From Dyella sp. ASV21 (GTDB lineage: Bacteria > Pseudomonadota > Gammaproteobacteria > Xanthomonadales > Rhodanobacteraceae), in the NCBI RefSeq assembly GCF_016428975.1, contig NZ_JAELTT010000033.1:1-47135 (forward strand): a stretch of 47,135 bases of DNA, in the 5' to 3' direction. The translations under genes and the position numbers were made by a program. Below the pieces are notes generated by a model, which saw only the letters and a program-made list of their open reading frames with translations, was not told the origin of the DNA and ran no database searches. Each line of letters opens with the position of its first letter. Position 1 is the stretch's first letter. This document shows, in pieces, positions 35,073 to 44,557 of this stretch.

Positions 35073-38000
35073 ATGGGTCAGCGGCGTAGTGCTTGGATGG
35101 TGGCGGGCATCTTGCTCGGGTCGGTATCGGCAGCGGGTGCCCAGGTCGCGCCAGCGCAGCCTCCGCTGCGCTGGTCCGCCGATGCGTTGGGCAACCATCG
35201 TTATCTGTTGCAGGTGAATGCACCGGCCACGGCCGTGCATGTGGTGATTCCTTGGCGTCGCCGCGATGCGCACCCCGAACAGGTGGCCGTGATCGTGGTT
35301 GGCCCCCAAGGGCAGCCTGTAGCCAATGTGTTGCGCGCAAGCATCGATCGCGCTCAGGGCGAACTGGTGTTCGAGGCAAAGCAGGCCGGCACGTATGCCG
35401 TGTACTACCAGCCTTACCTCAGCAAGGGACGCAGCAACTACCCCACCGTCACCTATCAGCCGCCCACATATAGCGCCGATGCCGCATGGACGCACAAGGT
35501 GGGCACCGGCGCGAGCGCATGGCGTGCGCTGCCGCAAGCACAAGTGTTGCGTTACGAGGCGGTTGACGATTTCGATGCCTATACCGAGATGGAGCGCACG
35601 GCGACGCCACAGGAGTTGCAGGCGCTACTGGCCGCGCATGCGCATGACGCGTTGCTGCTGTTTCCCGAAACACGCGCCTATCCCACCCGCATGTTCGATG
35701 CGTTGCCTGCGCGCTGGGCACAACGTGGTCCCGGCGGCGGCTTGGCGGATCAGGTCAAGGGCGGCGAGTACCTGAGTTTTCAGGTCGGCGCCTGGGCGCC
35801 GCGCGGCAAGGTGGAAAACGTACAGTTGCATGTTGGCGATCTGGTCAGTGAAGGTGGTGCGCGCATACCTGCCGGCGCGTTCACCTGCTTCAATCTCGGC
35901 GGCGTGGATTTCACCGGCAAGCCTTTCACCGCGCGGGTCGACGTGGCGGCGGGTCGCGTACAGCCGCTGTGGGTGGGCCTGGATGTGCCCAGCACCGCTA
36001 TGCCCGGCGTCTATCGCGGCGAACTAACGGTGTCGGCCGATGGCGTTTCCGCGCAGACGGTGCCGCTGACGATCACGGTGGGTGAGGAGAAGGCGATCGC
36101 GCATGGCGACAACGATCCGTTCCAGCTCACCCGTTTGCGTTGGCTCAATTCCACGCTGGCGCAGGACGATACGCTGGTGAAGCCGTTTACGGCGATCACG
36201 GTTCGTGGCGATGCACTGGGCATACTCGGGCGAGAGCTTCGACTGGACAGTACGGGCCTGCCATCGCAGATCACCAGCCGCTTCAACGAACGCATGACGG
36301 GCTTCAGCCAAACGCCCAAGGCCATGCTGGCCGCGCCGATGCGTCTGATCGTGCAGGACGAACAGGGTGACCACGCGCTGACGGCGCAAGGCATACCCGG
36401 CATTCAGCGCGATGGGGACGCCAAAGTGCACTGGCACGTTGCCGGCCAGGCCGGGCCCTTGCAGGGTGATGTGCAGGCGAGCCTGGAAGCGGATGGCAGC
36501 TTGGTCTATGCCATCGCACTCACTGCCGCGCAGGCCATCCGCTTGCGCGACATCCGGTTGGAACTGCCGCTGCGCAAGGAGGTGGCGCAGTACCAGTTGG
36601 GGCTGGGCCGGCAGGGCGACGATGTGCCGGCCGATTTCCAGTGGAAGTGGAACGTCGAGAACAACCAGGACGGCGCCTGGATCGGAACGGTCAACGCCGG
36701 GCTGGAGTTTCATCTGCGCGACGAGCACTACCAGCGCCCGCTCAATACCAACTTCTATCACCAGCAGCCGCTGCGCCTGCCGGTGTCCTGGGACAACGGC
36801 GGCCAGGGCGGTATCCGCCTGCACCGCGCGCAGGGAGACTACGCCGTACAGGCCTTCAGCGGTCCACGCCAGATGCAGGCTGGCGAAACCTTGCGCTATG
36901 ACATCGTTATGCGTGTCACGCCGTTCAAGACGATCGATCCGGCTAAACATTTCTCCGAACGTTTCTTCCACAAGTATGGCGAGTTGGACAGCATCAAGGC
37001 CGATGACGCCAATGTGGTGAATATCCATCACGCCACGCCCATCAATCCGTGGATCAACTATCCGTTCCTGGAAGCGGATGCGATGCGTGCCTATATCGAT
37101 GCCGCGCATCAACGCGGCATGCGCGTGAAGATCTACGACACCGTGCGGGAGTTGTCCGATCGCGCGCCAGAGCTGCCCATGCTGGAAAGCCTGGGGCACG
37201 AGGTCATCAGCAGCGGTAAGGGCGGGGGTTTCTCCTGGTTGCAGGAGCATATGGATGGCGATTACATCGCCGCGTGGCATGTGCCCGAGAATCGCGACGC
37301 GGCGGTGATCAATGCGGGGCAGAGTCGCTGGCATAACTACTACATCGAAGGCCTGGATTGGCTTGCGCGCAACGTTGGCATCGATGGGCTGTATCTGGAC
37401 GACGTGGCCTATGACCGCACCACCATGAAGCGCGTGCGCAAGGTGTTGCAGGCGCACCGCCCCGATCCGCTGATCGACCTGCATTCGGCCAGCCAGTACA
37501 ACCCGCGCGATGGCTATATCAACAGTGCATTGCTCTACATGGAGCTGTTCCCGTACATCGACAGGCTGTGGTTCGGCGAGGAATTCGATTACGAGAAAAC
37601 CTCACCCCGCTACTGGCTCACCGAGATATCCGGCATTCCCTATGGCCTGATGGGCGAGATGCTGCAGAACGACGGCAACCCCTGGCGCGGCATGTTGTTC
37701 GGCATGACCAACCGTCTGGGTTGGTCCGCGGGCAGCGATCCGCGCGGGCTGTGGGCGCTGTGGGATGCATTTGGCATCGAGCAGGCCGACATGGTGGGGT
37801 GGTGGGTCCATGACACGCCGATCAAGACCGATCGCGACGATGTGCTGGTGACCAGCTATGTGCGCAAGGGCAAGAAGACGCTGATCGCTTTGGCATCGTG
37901 GGCACCGCAGCCCGTGCAGGTGAAGCTGGCCATCGATTGGAAAGCGCTGGGCTTGACGCCCGGCAAGGCCACACTCTCGGCGAGTGCGGTGGAGGGCTTC

Positions 38001-38078
38001 CAGCCGGCCGCGCAGTTCAAGGTGGGCGACAGCATCCCGGTGCAGCCCGGCAAGGGCTGGCTGATCGTGGTGGAGTGA
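35073..38078 (+). CDS. Large secreted GH123/DUF6067-like glycoside hydrolase
   Basis: A 1001-residue exported protein (signal peptide to about SAAGAQVAPA). AGGTGG seven bases upstream supports ATG 35073 over a GTG six bases earlier. The first ~330 residues are beta-rich modules ending FRGELTV-like GVYRGELTVSADG. The C-terminal half is a TIM-barrel-like region: VVNIHHATPINPWINYPFLE, RGMRVKIYDTVRELSD and DGLYLDDVAYDR (acidic pair at about 776-777). LWFGEEFDYEKTSPRYW (836-837) and WWVHDTPIKTDRDDVLVTSY follow. This fits the DUF6067/GH123-related group; the glycan is unknown. A secreted esterase follows six bases later. Confidence 0.8.
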   Translation: MGQRRSAWMVAGILLGSVSAAGAQVAPAQPPLRWSADALGNHRYLLQVNAPATAVHVVIPWRRRDAHPEQVAVIVVGPQGQPVANVLRASIDRAQGELVFEAKQAGTYAVYYQPYLSKGRSNYPTVTYQPPTYSADAAWTHKVGTGASAWRALPQAQVLRYEAVDDFDAYTEMERTATPQELQALLAAHAHDALLLFPETRAYPTRMFDALPARWAQRGPGGGLADQVKGGEYLSFQVGAWAPRGKVENVQLHVGDLVSEGGARIPAGAFTCFNLGGVDFTGKPFTARVDVAAGRVQPLWVGLDVPSTAMPGVYRGELTVSADGVSAQTVPLTITVGEEKAIAHGDNDPFQLTRLRWLNSTLAQDDTLVKPFTAITVRGDALGILGRELRLDSTGLPSQITSRFNERMTGFSQTPKAMLAAPMRLIVQDEQGDHALTAQGIPGIQRDGDAKVHWHVAGQAGPLQGDVQASLEADGSLVYAIALTAAQAIRLRDIRLELPLRKEVAQYQLGLGRQGDDVPADFQWKWNVENNQDGAWIGTVNAGLEFHLRDEHYQRPLNTNFYHQQPLRLPVSWDNGGQGGIRLHRAQGDYAVQAFSGPRQMQAGETLRYDIVMRVTPFKTIDPAKHFSERFFHKYGELDSIKADDANVVNIHHATPINPWINYPFLEADAMRAYIDAAHQRGMRVKIYDTVRELSDRAPELPMLESLGHEVISSGKGGGFSWLQEHMDGDYIAAWHVPENRDAAVINAGQSRWHNYYIEGLDWLARNVGIDGLYLDDVAYDRTTMKRVRKVLQAHRPDPLIDLHSASQYNPRDGYINSALLYMELFPYIDRLWFGEEFDYEKTSPRYWLTEISGIPYGLMGEMLQNDGNPWRGMLFGMTNRLGWSAGSDPRGLWALWDAFGIEQADMVGWWVHDTPIKTDRDDVLVTSYVRKGKKTLIALASWAPQPVQVKLAIDWKALGLTPGKATLSASAVEGFQPAAQFKVGDSIPVQPGKGWLIVVE

Positions 38079-38083
38079 AGCGC

Positions 38084-39109
38084 ATGAGTCGGCGTCTGCG
38101 TGGAGGATGGGTGGCGTGCTTGATGGCGGCGGCGGGCGTTTGGGCGATGGTATCGACGGTGCAGGCCACCCAGCCGCCTGCGCTGGACGTGGTCCATCTC
38201 GCCATGGACGCACCGGCGGTTGCACCAGAACCACTCAAGGTCACGCTTTACCTGCCTCCGGGTTACGCGGCCGACGCCGCCATGGGGACACGCTATCCCG
38301 TGCTGTACGCCAACGACGGCCAGGACATGGCGGCGGTAGGCCTGGAGGAAACCCTGTCGCGACTTTACGCGCAGCACGCGATGGCGCCGGTGATCGTGGT
38401 CGCCGTCGATATGCTGAAGGATCGCGCATCCGGTTACGGGCTATCCGATCGAAGGTTGCGGCGCAGTGTGGTGGGTGACTCGCGTATCGGTCCGATCGGC
38501 AGCAAGGCTTACGACTATTCGCAGTGGCTGGCGATGACATTGGTGCCGTACATCGACGCGCACTACCGCACGAAGGCATGGGCGCGGGAGCGCGCCATGC
38601 TGGGCTGGTCATTGGGTGGGCTCAACGCGTTCAACCTGGGCTGGCAGTATCCGGAGGTGTTCGGTCAAGTCGGTGCGTTTTCGCCCTCGTTATGGCTGGC
38701 GGCCGATCGCAGCAATGCCGATGCCGTGGAAAACACCCGGCTGGCGCACGCCATGGTGCGGCAGGGCAAGGCGCCCGCAGGATTGCGGCTGTGGTTGTCG
38801 GTGGGTGGTCGCGAGGAAACCAGCGACCGTAACGGCAACGGCATCATCGATGCGGTTGAAGATGTGCAGGATCTCGTGCAGGGTTTTCGCGCGCCCGACG
38901 GCACGTTGCGCCCAGGCTTGCGCGATCTCGGTTATGCGGTGGACATGGGCGGCGCGCAGCATCCGGCTACCCATGCGGGCGTGGTGTTTTATCTGCTACC
39001 GGACGGCGAACACAATCAGGCCACCTGGAAGCGCGTATTGCCCGCGTTTCTGGTGTGGGCGTTTCCGGTGGCCGATGCCTCCTCGCGGGCCACGCAGGCC
39101 ACGCGCTGA
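38084..39109 (+). CDS. Secreted esterase of the putative esterase (Fes/EstD-like) family
   Basis: A 341-residue alpha/beta hydrolase with a signal peptide (SRRLRGGWVACLMAAAGVWA). The nucleophile elbow is GWSLGG with serine at about residue 176. The family pattern includes VTLYLPPGYA, YPVLYANDGQD and YIDAHYRTKAWARERAMLG. The general acid region and the late LLPDGEHNQATWKRVLPAFL with the catalytic His are visible. DRNGNGIIDAVED resembles a calcium-binding loop. It starts six bases after the GH123-like gene, so the two secreted enzymes probably act on one decorated glycan, for instance removing acetyl or other acyl groups. Confidence 0.85.
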   Translation: MSRRLRGGWVACLMAAAGVWAMVSTVQATQPPALDVVHLAMDAPAVAPEPLKVTLYLPPGYAADAAMGTRYPVLYANDGQDMAAVGLEETLSRLYAQHAMAPVIVVAVDMLKDRASGYGLSDRRLRRSVVGDSRIGPIGSKAYDYSQWLAMTLVPYIDAHYRTKAWARERAMLGWSLGGLNAFNLGWQYPEVFGQVGAFSPSLWLAADRSNADAVENTRLAHAMVRQGKAPAGLRLWLSVGGREETSDRNGNGIIDAVEDVQDLVQGFRAPDGTLRPGLRDLGYAVDMGGAQHPATHAGVVFYLLPDGEHNQATWKRVLPAFLVWAFPVADASSRATQATR

Positions 39110-39139
39110 CATGGTCGCGGCGGACCGGACGGCCTGGCG

Positions 39140-40852
39140 TCAGCGCTCGGCGGCGGCGAGCGGCGGATGGGCCGCGATACGGTTGCGGCCATCCGTCTTC
39201 GCGCGATAGAGCGCCGCATCGGCACGCGCTATCAGGTCGTCGGCGGTATCGGCCAAGCCTTGCAGGCTCGCCACGCCGAGACTCACCGTGGTTTGCACGG
39301 TATTGCCACGGAAATGCACCTGCAGGGTTTCGATGCGCTGGCGAATGCGTTCGCCGATCGACATGGCGTTGTCGTGCGAGGCACCAGGCAAGCCCACTAC
39401 GAACTCCTCGCCGCCATAGCGCCCTAGCCAATCGGTGGGCCGAAGCTCGTCGGCAATCGACTCGGCTACCGCGCGCAGGCAGGCATCGCCCACCGGATGC
39501 CCGAAGCGATCGTTGATCGACTTGAAGTGATCCATGTCCAGGAACAGCAGCGCCAGCGGCTCGCGTTGCAGGCGCGCCTCGGTGATGCCGGTGTGCAGCC
39601 GCTTGACCAGGGCGCGGCGGTTGAGGATGCCGGTGAGCGCGTCGTGGTCGGCCAGGTGATGTGCCATGTCGCGCTCGCGGCGCGCCCGTAGCGAAAGGTC
39701 AGCCAGGCCAATGGTGATGACGATGCTGGCGAAGGCCATGGTGAATGGAAAGCCGTACTCCAGCCAGCGTGGCTGATCCAGCGACAGCAGCAGCTGGGCG
39801 ACGCGCAGGAAAGTCAGCAGCACCTGCGGCATCCACGCGATGAGGAAGAAACGCGCCTGCCGTCCATGCCGCAACACTGCCAGTACCACCGTCCCCAGCG
39901 CCCACAGCGAGGAGAACATGAACCACAGGTTGAACGCATTGGCCAGCGCATGCACGCGTTCGGCAAACGGAAAGCACAGCAGCGGTGCGGCCACCAGATA
40001 AGGCCAGCGCATCCAGCCAAGCATGCGTGCCGCCCATGGAGTGATCTGGCGAAGCTCGCAGAATTCCAGGATGAAGGAGATCGACAGTGGCGCGCTGAGC
40101 GCCGCAAACAGCCACAGCGCATGCGGGCCCAGTGGCACCAACAGGCTGGCACCGGGCAGCTCATACATTTCGCCACTGACCAGCATCTGGTAGATCAGCT
40201 GGCACGCGGCGTAACCGATGAAATACACCAGCACGCGATCGCGCAACACCATCCAAAGGCACAGCGCGGCAAGGATCATGGTGAACTGCACGCTGGCAAA
40301 CAGCGTGCACAGGCGAACGTGGGTGAGGTCGTCGGCCTGGTAGTTGGCAAGGTCGGTCAGTTCGGGCCGGATGGGCCGGGTAAAACTGTCGGCGGCGACT
40401 TGCACGTAGATGGGTTGTTCGGCGCGTAGACCTTGGGGCAGTTCCAGCGCCAGATGATGGCGCGAGAAACGCGGCGCCTTTTCAATCTGCGTGAACCACA
40501 GCGCTTGCGGACGGTAGTCCGGCGGCGCATACACCGTGATGCGAATGTAGGTGGCGCCCGAAAAACTCAGCACCGGCGCGGTGGCCTGGTTCCAGTCATG
40601 GGTGAGGGTGAGGCGATACCAGCGCTGGCTCTCCACCGCATTGACGGTGTAGGGCGACGCACTGGGATCAAAGGCGGCGTCGAGGCGGCCGCGCACCACA
40701 TCCATAGGCGACGGAGCCACCCGGGTGGGCGGCAGCGCGGCGATCTTCAGTGCGGGTGCCGGCATGGCGGCTGGCGAGGCGTGCACCACGAGTGCGCAAA
40801 GCCCAGCGATCATGCACGCGAAAAAAAACACCACGGGTGTGCGATGCAGCAT
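39140..40852 (-). CDS. 7TM sensor diguanylate cyclase
   Basis: A 570-residue membrane enzyme predicted to make cyclic di-GMP. In order: a signal-anchor (MLHRTPVVFFFACMIAGLCA), a periplasmic 7TMR-DISMED2-like beta domain with RWYRLTLTHDWN, about seven helices at roughly 170-385, and a GGDEF domain. The active-site motif is GGEEF at 480-484. The inhibitory I-site RPTD (471-474) is intact, so product feedback is likely. DHDALTGILNRRALVKRLH and MDHFKSINDRFGHPVGD are typical. A run of eight G's preceded by A's lies just before this ATG. An upstream ATG at 40903 would put that run inside the coding region. Confidence 0.93.
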   Translation of the reverse strand: MLHRTPVVFFFACMIAGLCALVVHASPAAMPAPALKIAALPPTRVAPSPMDVVRGRLDAAFDPSASPYTVNAVESQRWYRLTLTHDWNQATAPVLSFSGATYIRITVYAPPDYRPQALWFTQIEKAPRFSRHHLALELPQGLRAEQPIYVQVAADSFTRPIRPELTDLANYQADDLTHVRLCTLFASVQFTMILAALCLWMVLRDRVLVYFIGYAACQLIYQMLVSGEMYELPGASLLVPLGPHALWLFAALSAPLSISFILEFCELRQITPWAARMLGWMRWPYLVAAPLLCFPFAERVHALANAFNLWFMFSSLWALGTVVLAVLRHGRQARFFLIAWMPQVLLTFLRVAQLLLSLDQPRWLEYGFPFTMAFASIVITIGLADLSLRARRERDMAHHLADHDALTGILNRRALVKRLHTGITEARLQREPLALLFLDMDHFKSINDRFGHPVGDACLRAVAESIADELRPTDWLGRYGGEEFVVGLPGASHDNAMSIGERIRQRIETLQVHFRGNTVQTTVSLGVASLQGLADTADDLIARADAALYRAKTDGRNRIAAHPPLAAAER

Positions 40853-40853
40853 T

Positions 40854-40867
40854 CCCCCCCCTTTTTT
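40854..40867 (-). repeat. Homopolymer tract (A6-G8) before the diguanylate cyclase start
   Basis: On the minus strand six A's are followed directly by eight G's and then A-ATG of the cyclase. The G-run must double as the ribosome site, so its length sets both strength and spacing. Such runs slip during replication in some bacteria. Confidence 0.6.
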
Positions 40868-41087
40868 ATAACCCGGCCCCCAATTGCCGGTGATCGAACT
40901 CATCCGTTCCGTCGGGTGAGATCTCCCTGGACTCTATGTATCACGTTTTCCGGTCTGCCCGGAGGGCCGAAGTCGCACTTACGGCGCCCCAAAAGCGTAT
41001 TCCAAACAGGCGTTTGAGCCATGGGTCGATCCGTGTGGCGGCAAGTTCTATGCTTGGCGCTTCATTGATGTGAGCAACCGTTGACCC

Positions 41088-42386
41088 ATGGCAACGCAAC
41101 AGGGGCATTCGTTGGAACCCCGAGCAGCGCATCGGCAGGATCCGCCGGAACTTGAATCGCACGATTTCATCCGCCATGGCACCCCGATTTTCCGACGAAC
41201 CAATCTGGCGCTGTTTGCGGCCGGTGTGGCGACCTTCGGCCTGCTTTACTGCACGCAGCCGCTGATGCCGGAGTTCAGCAAGGACTATGGGGTCAGTGCG
41301 GCCACGGCGGCGTTGTCGCTGTCGCTCACCACCGGCGTGCTGGCGTTCGCCATGTTGTTCGCCGGCGGGGTGTCCGACGCCTGGGGTCGCAAGTCGGTGA
41401 TGACGGCCTCGTTGCTGTCTTCCGCCGTGCTGGTATTGCTGACGGCATGGGTGCCCAATTGGCACATGCTACTCATCCTGCGCGCGCTGCTGGGCATCAC
41501 GCTGAGCGGCTTGCCTGCCGTGGCGATGACGTACCTGAGCGAGGAAATGCATCCCGATTCCATCGGATTGGGCATGGGCCTGTACATCAGTGGTAACGCA
41601 ATCGGAGGCATGGGCGGGCGGCTGGTGGCCGGCGTGCTCGCCGATTTCGTGGGCTGGCGCTGGGGCGTGGCGACCGTAGGGGTGATTGGTTTGGTGTCCG
41701 GGTTGTTGTTCTGGCGCAGCCTGCCACCGTCGCGCCATCACCTGCGTCAGCCTTTGCATCTGGGTCAATTGCTCGGTCGCTTCCGTCTGGCCTTTCGCGA
41801 TGCTGGTTTGCCGTGGCTTTTCGCCGAAGGCTTCCTGCTGCTCGGGGCGTTTGTCACCGTCTATAACTACATTGGCTATCGCTTGCTGGCCGCGCCATAT
41901 GCGCTGGGGCAAGCGGTGGTGGGTGCGATCTTCAGCGTCTATCTGATCGGCACTTTCAGCTCGGCGTGGATGGGGCATCTGGCCGGACGTCTGGGGCGTC
42001 GCAAGGTGCTATGGACCGCGTTCGCCCTGATGTTGCTGGGCGTGGCGTTGACGGCGCTATCGTCCTTGCCGTTGATCGTGCTCGGCATCGTGGCGGTGAC
42101 CTTCGGTTTCTTCGGCGGCCACTCCATCGCCAGCAGCTGGGTGGGACGGCGCGCCGGCCATGCCAAAGCCCAGGCCTCGTCGATGTATCTGTTTTCCTAC
42201 TACATGGGTTCGAGCCTTGCGGGCGCCACCGGGGGACTTTTCTACGCCGCCCATGGTTGGAACGGCGTGGTGTGTTTCGTGATGGCGCTGGTGTTCGCCG
42301 GCTTGTTGATTGCCTGGCGTCTGTATCGGCTTGCGCCGCTGCCGGGGCCGCCATCACCGGGCACCGAGCCACCCATTCCCCAATAA
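41088..42386 (+). CDS. MFS transporter (YnfM-like)
   Basis: A 432-residue major facilitator with 12 predicted helices. The signature loop between helices 2 and 3 reads GGVSDAWGRKSVM. LLYCTQPLMPEFSKDYGVS and SYYMGSSLAGATGGLFYAAHGW are characteristic of the YnfM/arabinose-efflux-like subgroup. An extended hydrophilic N-terminus (~35 residues) precedes the first helix. An internal start is possible but none is clearly better. Likely an efflux pump for small organic compounds; the substrate is unknown. Confidence 0.9.
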   Translation: MATQQGHSLEPRAAHRQDPPELESHDFIRHGTPIFRRTNLALFAAGVATFGLLYCTQPLMPEFSKDYGVSAATAALSLSLTTGVLAFAMLFAGGVSDAWGRKSVMTASLLSSAVLVLLTAWVPNWHMLLILRALLGITLSGLPAVAMTYLSEEMHPDSIGLGMGLYISGNAIGGMGGRLVAGVLADFVGWRWGVATVGVIGLVSGLLFWRSLPPSRHHLRQPLHLGQLLGRFRLAFRDAGLPWLFAEGFLLLGAFVTVYNYIGYRLLAAPYALGQAVVGAIFSVYLIGTFSSAWMGHLAGRLGRRKVLWTAFALMLLGVALTALSSLPLIVLGIVAVTFGFFGGHSIASSWVGRRAGHAKAQASSMYLFSYYMGSSLAGATGGLFYAAHGWNGVVCFVMALVFAGLLIAWRLYRLAPLPGPPSPGTEPPIPQ

Positions 42387-42411
42387 GTCATGCCCCGGTG
42401 AGTCATGTCCC

Positions 42412-42807
42412 ATGCGTACTGATATCAAGATCGATGCCATTGACCATCTCGTCCTTACCGTCGCGGACGTGGACGCCACCTGCGCGTTCTACAAGCGCGT
42501 GCTGGGCATGCAGGAGGTGACCTTTGGCGAGGGCCGCAAGGCGCTGACGTTTGGTGCACAGAAGCTCAACCTGCATCAGCAGGGGAAGGAGTTCGAGCCT
42601 AAGGCACGACATCCCACGCCAGGATCGGTGGATCTGTGCCTGATCACCGCATGCGCCATGGATGACGTCATCGCGCATCTTGCGCATGAAGGTGTGCGCA
42701 TCGAGGAGGGGCCGGTCATGCGTACTGGCGCACGCGGCCCCATCGAGTCGGTGTATTTGCGCGACCCTGATAACAACCTGATCGAAGTGAGTCGGTACGT
42801 CGCCTAA
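42412..42807 (+). CDS. VOC-family (glyoxalase/dioxygenase superfamily) protein
   Basis: A 131-residue single-domain VOC protein. Beta-alpha-beta repeats are seen as IDHLVLTVADVDATCAFYKR and later PGSVDLCLITA. Candidate metal ligands are His in IDHLVLTV, Glu or His in the central part (KLNLHQQG) and Glu in NNLIEVSRY. The pattern resembles the YwkD-like group, whose members include uncharacterised dioxygenases and fosfomycin-type enzymes. The function cannot be fixed. The start is 26 bases after the MFS stop, so it may be co-transcribed, with a terminator after. Confidence 0.85.
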   Translation: MRTDIKIDAIDHLVLTVADVDATCAFYKRVLGMQEVTFGEGRKALTFGAQKLNLHQQGKEFEPKARHPTPGSVDLCLITACAMDDVIAHLAHEGVRIEEGPVMRTGARGPIESVYLRDPDNNLIEVSRYVA

Positions 42808-42815
42808 GCGATGTG

Positions 42816-42849
42816 GCGAAAGGCGAGGCACGCTGGCCTCGCCTTTCGC
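42816..42849. terminator. Bidirectional terminator-like hairpin
   Basis: A perfect 14-bp stem (GCGAAAGGCGAGGC / GCCTCGCCTTTCGC) with a 6-base loop lies between the convergent VOC and NPP genes. It is the longest perfect hairpin noticed in the window and could end both transcripts. Confidence 0.8.
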
Positions 42850-42865
42850 AGACCACGATGCCGGC

Positions 42866-44143
42866 TTATCGTGCTTCCGGCTTGAGCATGTCCTTGACCT
42901 GCTGGTAGTCGCCGTCATTGGCGGCGGGCGGCAGGTCGAGCAGGTGAGCCATCAGCGGATACACGTCCACGTTCGAGAACGACGGCACCGTAATGCCCTG
43001 GCGGAACGCCGGGCCGTGCGCCACGAACAGGGCCTGCATCTCCGGTGCCTGGTTGTCGTAGCCGTGCTCGCCAAGGCTGAGCTTGCCTTTGCGCTTGCTC
43101 ACGAAGTCAGAGGTGGAAATGCGCCAGCCCACATCGGCCAGGCACAGCAGCTGCGGCACGCGCGGGTTACTGCCATAGGCGAGGCGAGCCGGCACGCGTG
43201 ACTTGTCCCAGCAGGTCATGTGCTTCTGCGGCTTTTCCAGCTGCGCTTCGATCTTGGCGAAATCCTGGCCCGGCAGGGGATTGAGGCCGGCCAGCACGCC
43301 CAGGCTCACCACGTCCACGCGACGCAACGGGATCAGCTTGTCCAGCAGCACGGTCTGGTTCGCCGGCACCGGTGCCATGCCGTGGTCGGCCACCACGATC
43401 AGGTTGATGCGGTCCAGCAGGCCGCGCTGTTGAAGGCCTTGCACCAGATGGGCGAGGGCGGCGTCGGTGTCGCGCAGGGCCTGATCCACTTGCGGGGTAT
43501 CCGGGCCATAGGTGTGGCCGGCGTGATCCACCTCGTCAAAGTACAGCGTGAGGAAGCCCGGGCGTTGTCCGGCGGGCAGATCCAGCCAGGCCAGCACTTG
43601 GTCGACACGCTGCGTGGGCGGAACGTTACCGTCGAACGAGCGCCAGTAGTCCGGGTGCTTTCCGTGGATATCCGCTTCCGAGCCGGGCCAGAACATGGTG
43701 CCGCTCTTCATGCCGTGGTTGCCGGCGGTCTCCCACAGCGGGGTGCCTTCCTCCCACCAGCGACCGTTGCCGACGGCATTGCGGTCGCTCAGCGAGAACT
43801 TGCCCAGCTCCGGATCGGACATTGTGTTGTTGACGATGCCGTGGTGGTCCGGACGCAGGCCGGTGACGATGGTGTAGTGGTTGGGGAAGGTCAGCGAGGG
43901 GAACGAGGGCTGCATGCCGATGGCCTGCACGCCCTGCTTGGCGAGGCTCGCCAGCGTGGGGCTTAGCCCACGTTCAATGTAGTTGGCGCGATAGCCGTCG
44001 ATGGAGATCAACAACAGCGGGGCGGCAGCCGGTTTCGCCGTGGCGACGGTGGGCGCGGAGGGCGCTGCGGTCGGCTGCTGCGTGGCGCAGCCGGCTCCCA
44101 GCACCATCAGCGAACAGAGCAGCAGGCGAAACAGTATTTTCAT
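42866..44143 (-). CDS. Nucleotide pyrophosphatase/phosphodiesterase (NPP-type), lipoprotein
   Basis: A 425-residue alkaline-phosphatase-superfamily enzyme. The lipobox is GAGC with Cys19. The metal and nucleophile residues are Asp49 in ISIDGYR and Thr85 in SFPSLTFPNHYTIVTG. Further metal ligands are in DEVDHAGHTYGP and VVADHGMAPV. This is the type I phosphodiesterase/NPP family, with a well-studied Xanthomonas member that cleaves nucleotides. It is probably anchored in the outer membrane facing the periplasm. Divergent from the next small gene. Confidence 0.93.
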   Translation of the reverse strand: MKILFRLLLCSLMVLGAGCATQQPTAAPSAPTVATAKPAAAPLLLISIDGYRANYIERGLSPTLASLAKQGVQAIGMQPSFPSLTFPNHYTIVTGLRPDHHGIVNNTMSDPELGKFSLSDRNAVGNGRWWEEGTPLWETAGNHGMKSGTMFWPGSEADIHGKHPDYWRSFDGNVPPTQRVDQVLAWLDLPAGQRPGFLTLYFDEVDHAGHTYGPDTPQVDQALRDTDAALAHLVQGLQQRGLLDRINLIVVADHGMAPVPANQTVLLDKLIPLRRVDVVSLGVLAGLNPLPGQDFAKIEAQLEKPQKHMTCWDKSRVPARLAYGSNPRVPQLLCLADVGWRISTSDFVSKRKGKLSLGEHGYDNQAPEMQALFVAHGPAFRQGITVPSFSNVDVYPLMAHLLDLPPAANDGDYQQVKDMLKPEAR

Positions 44144-44191
44144 GAGTGGGTCCGTACGATGTATGAAAACCCCATATCTTCGCGTAGTTGT

Positions 44192-44542
44192 ATGACCATT
44201 ACACGTGCCTTGCGAAATCTAGGATGGATCGTGAGTTTTCTACTGGCCGGCTGGACGGCGCAGGCGTACGCGCAGCAGTCGCCCGTATCGGCGTCGTCGG
44301 TTGCCGGCGCGGCGCGTCCCGCTTCAGTGAATGCCGTTCGCAGCGGAGCGGCTGCCTCGGGCACCAGGGTGGTCAAGGCGCCTGCTACGGCAGCCGATGG
44401 TGCCAAGACCGCACCCACGGCGCCTGCCGCGGTCGCTGAAGCGGATACCACGCGCACCGCGCCGCGCCCGCAGCAGCGACCGCGCGCGCCACTGGATCAA
44501 TACCGGAACGCCGTGACGCCGCCCGTGGAAAATGGGCGCTAG
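44192..44542 (+). CDS. Small secreted Ala/Pro-rich protein, unknown function
   Basis: A 116-residue exported protein. The signal peptide (MTITRALRNLGWIVSFLLAG, cleavage after AQAYAQ) is followed by a low-complexity mature part rich in Ala, Thr, Val and Pro (ASGTRVVKAPATAADGAK). It ends RPQQRPRAPLDQYRNAVTPP. ATG 44192 gives the better signal peptide than ATG 44159. No family is recognised. Low complexity lowers confidence, but the export signal and codon use support a real gene. Confidence 0.6.
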   Translation: MTITRALRNLGWIVSFLLAGWTAQAYAQQSPVSASSVAGAARPASVNAVRSGAAASGTRVVKAPATAADGAKTAPTAPAAVAEADTTRTAPRPQQRPRAPLDQYRNAVTPPVENGR

Positions 44543-44557
44543 GGCAGGACAGCCCGC

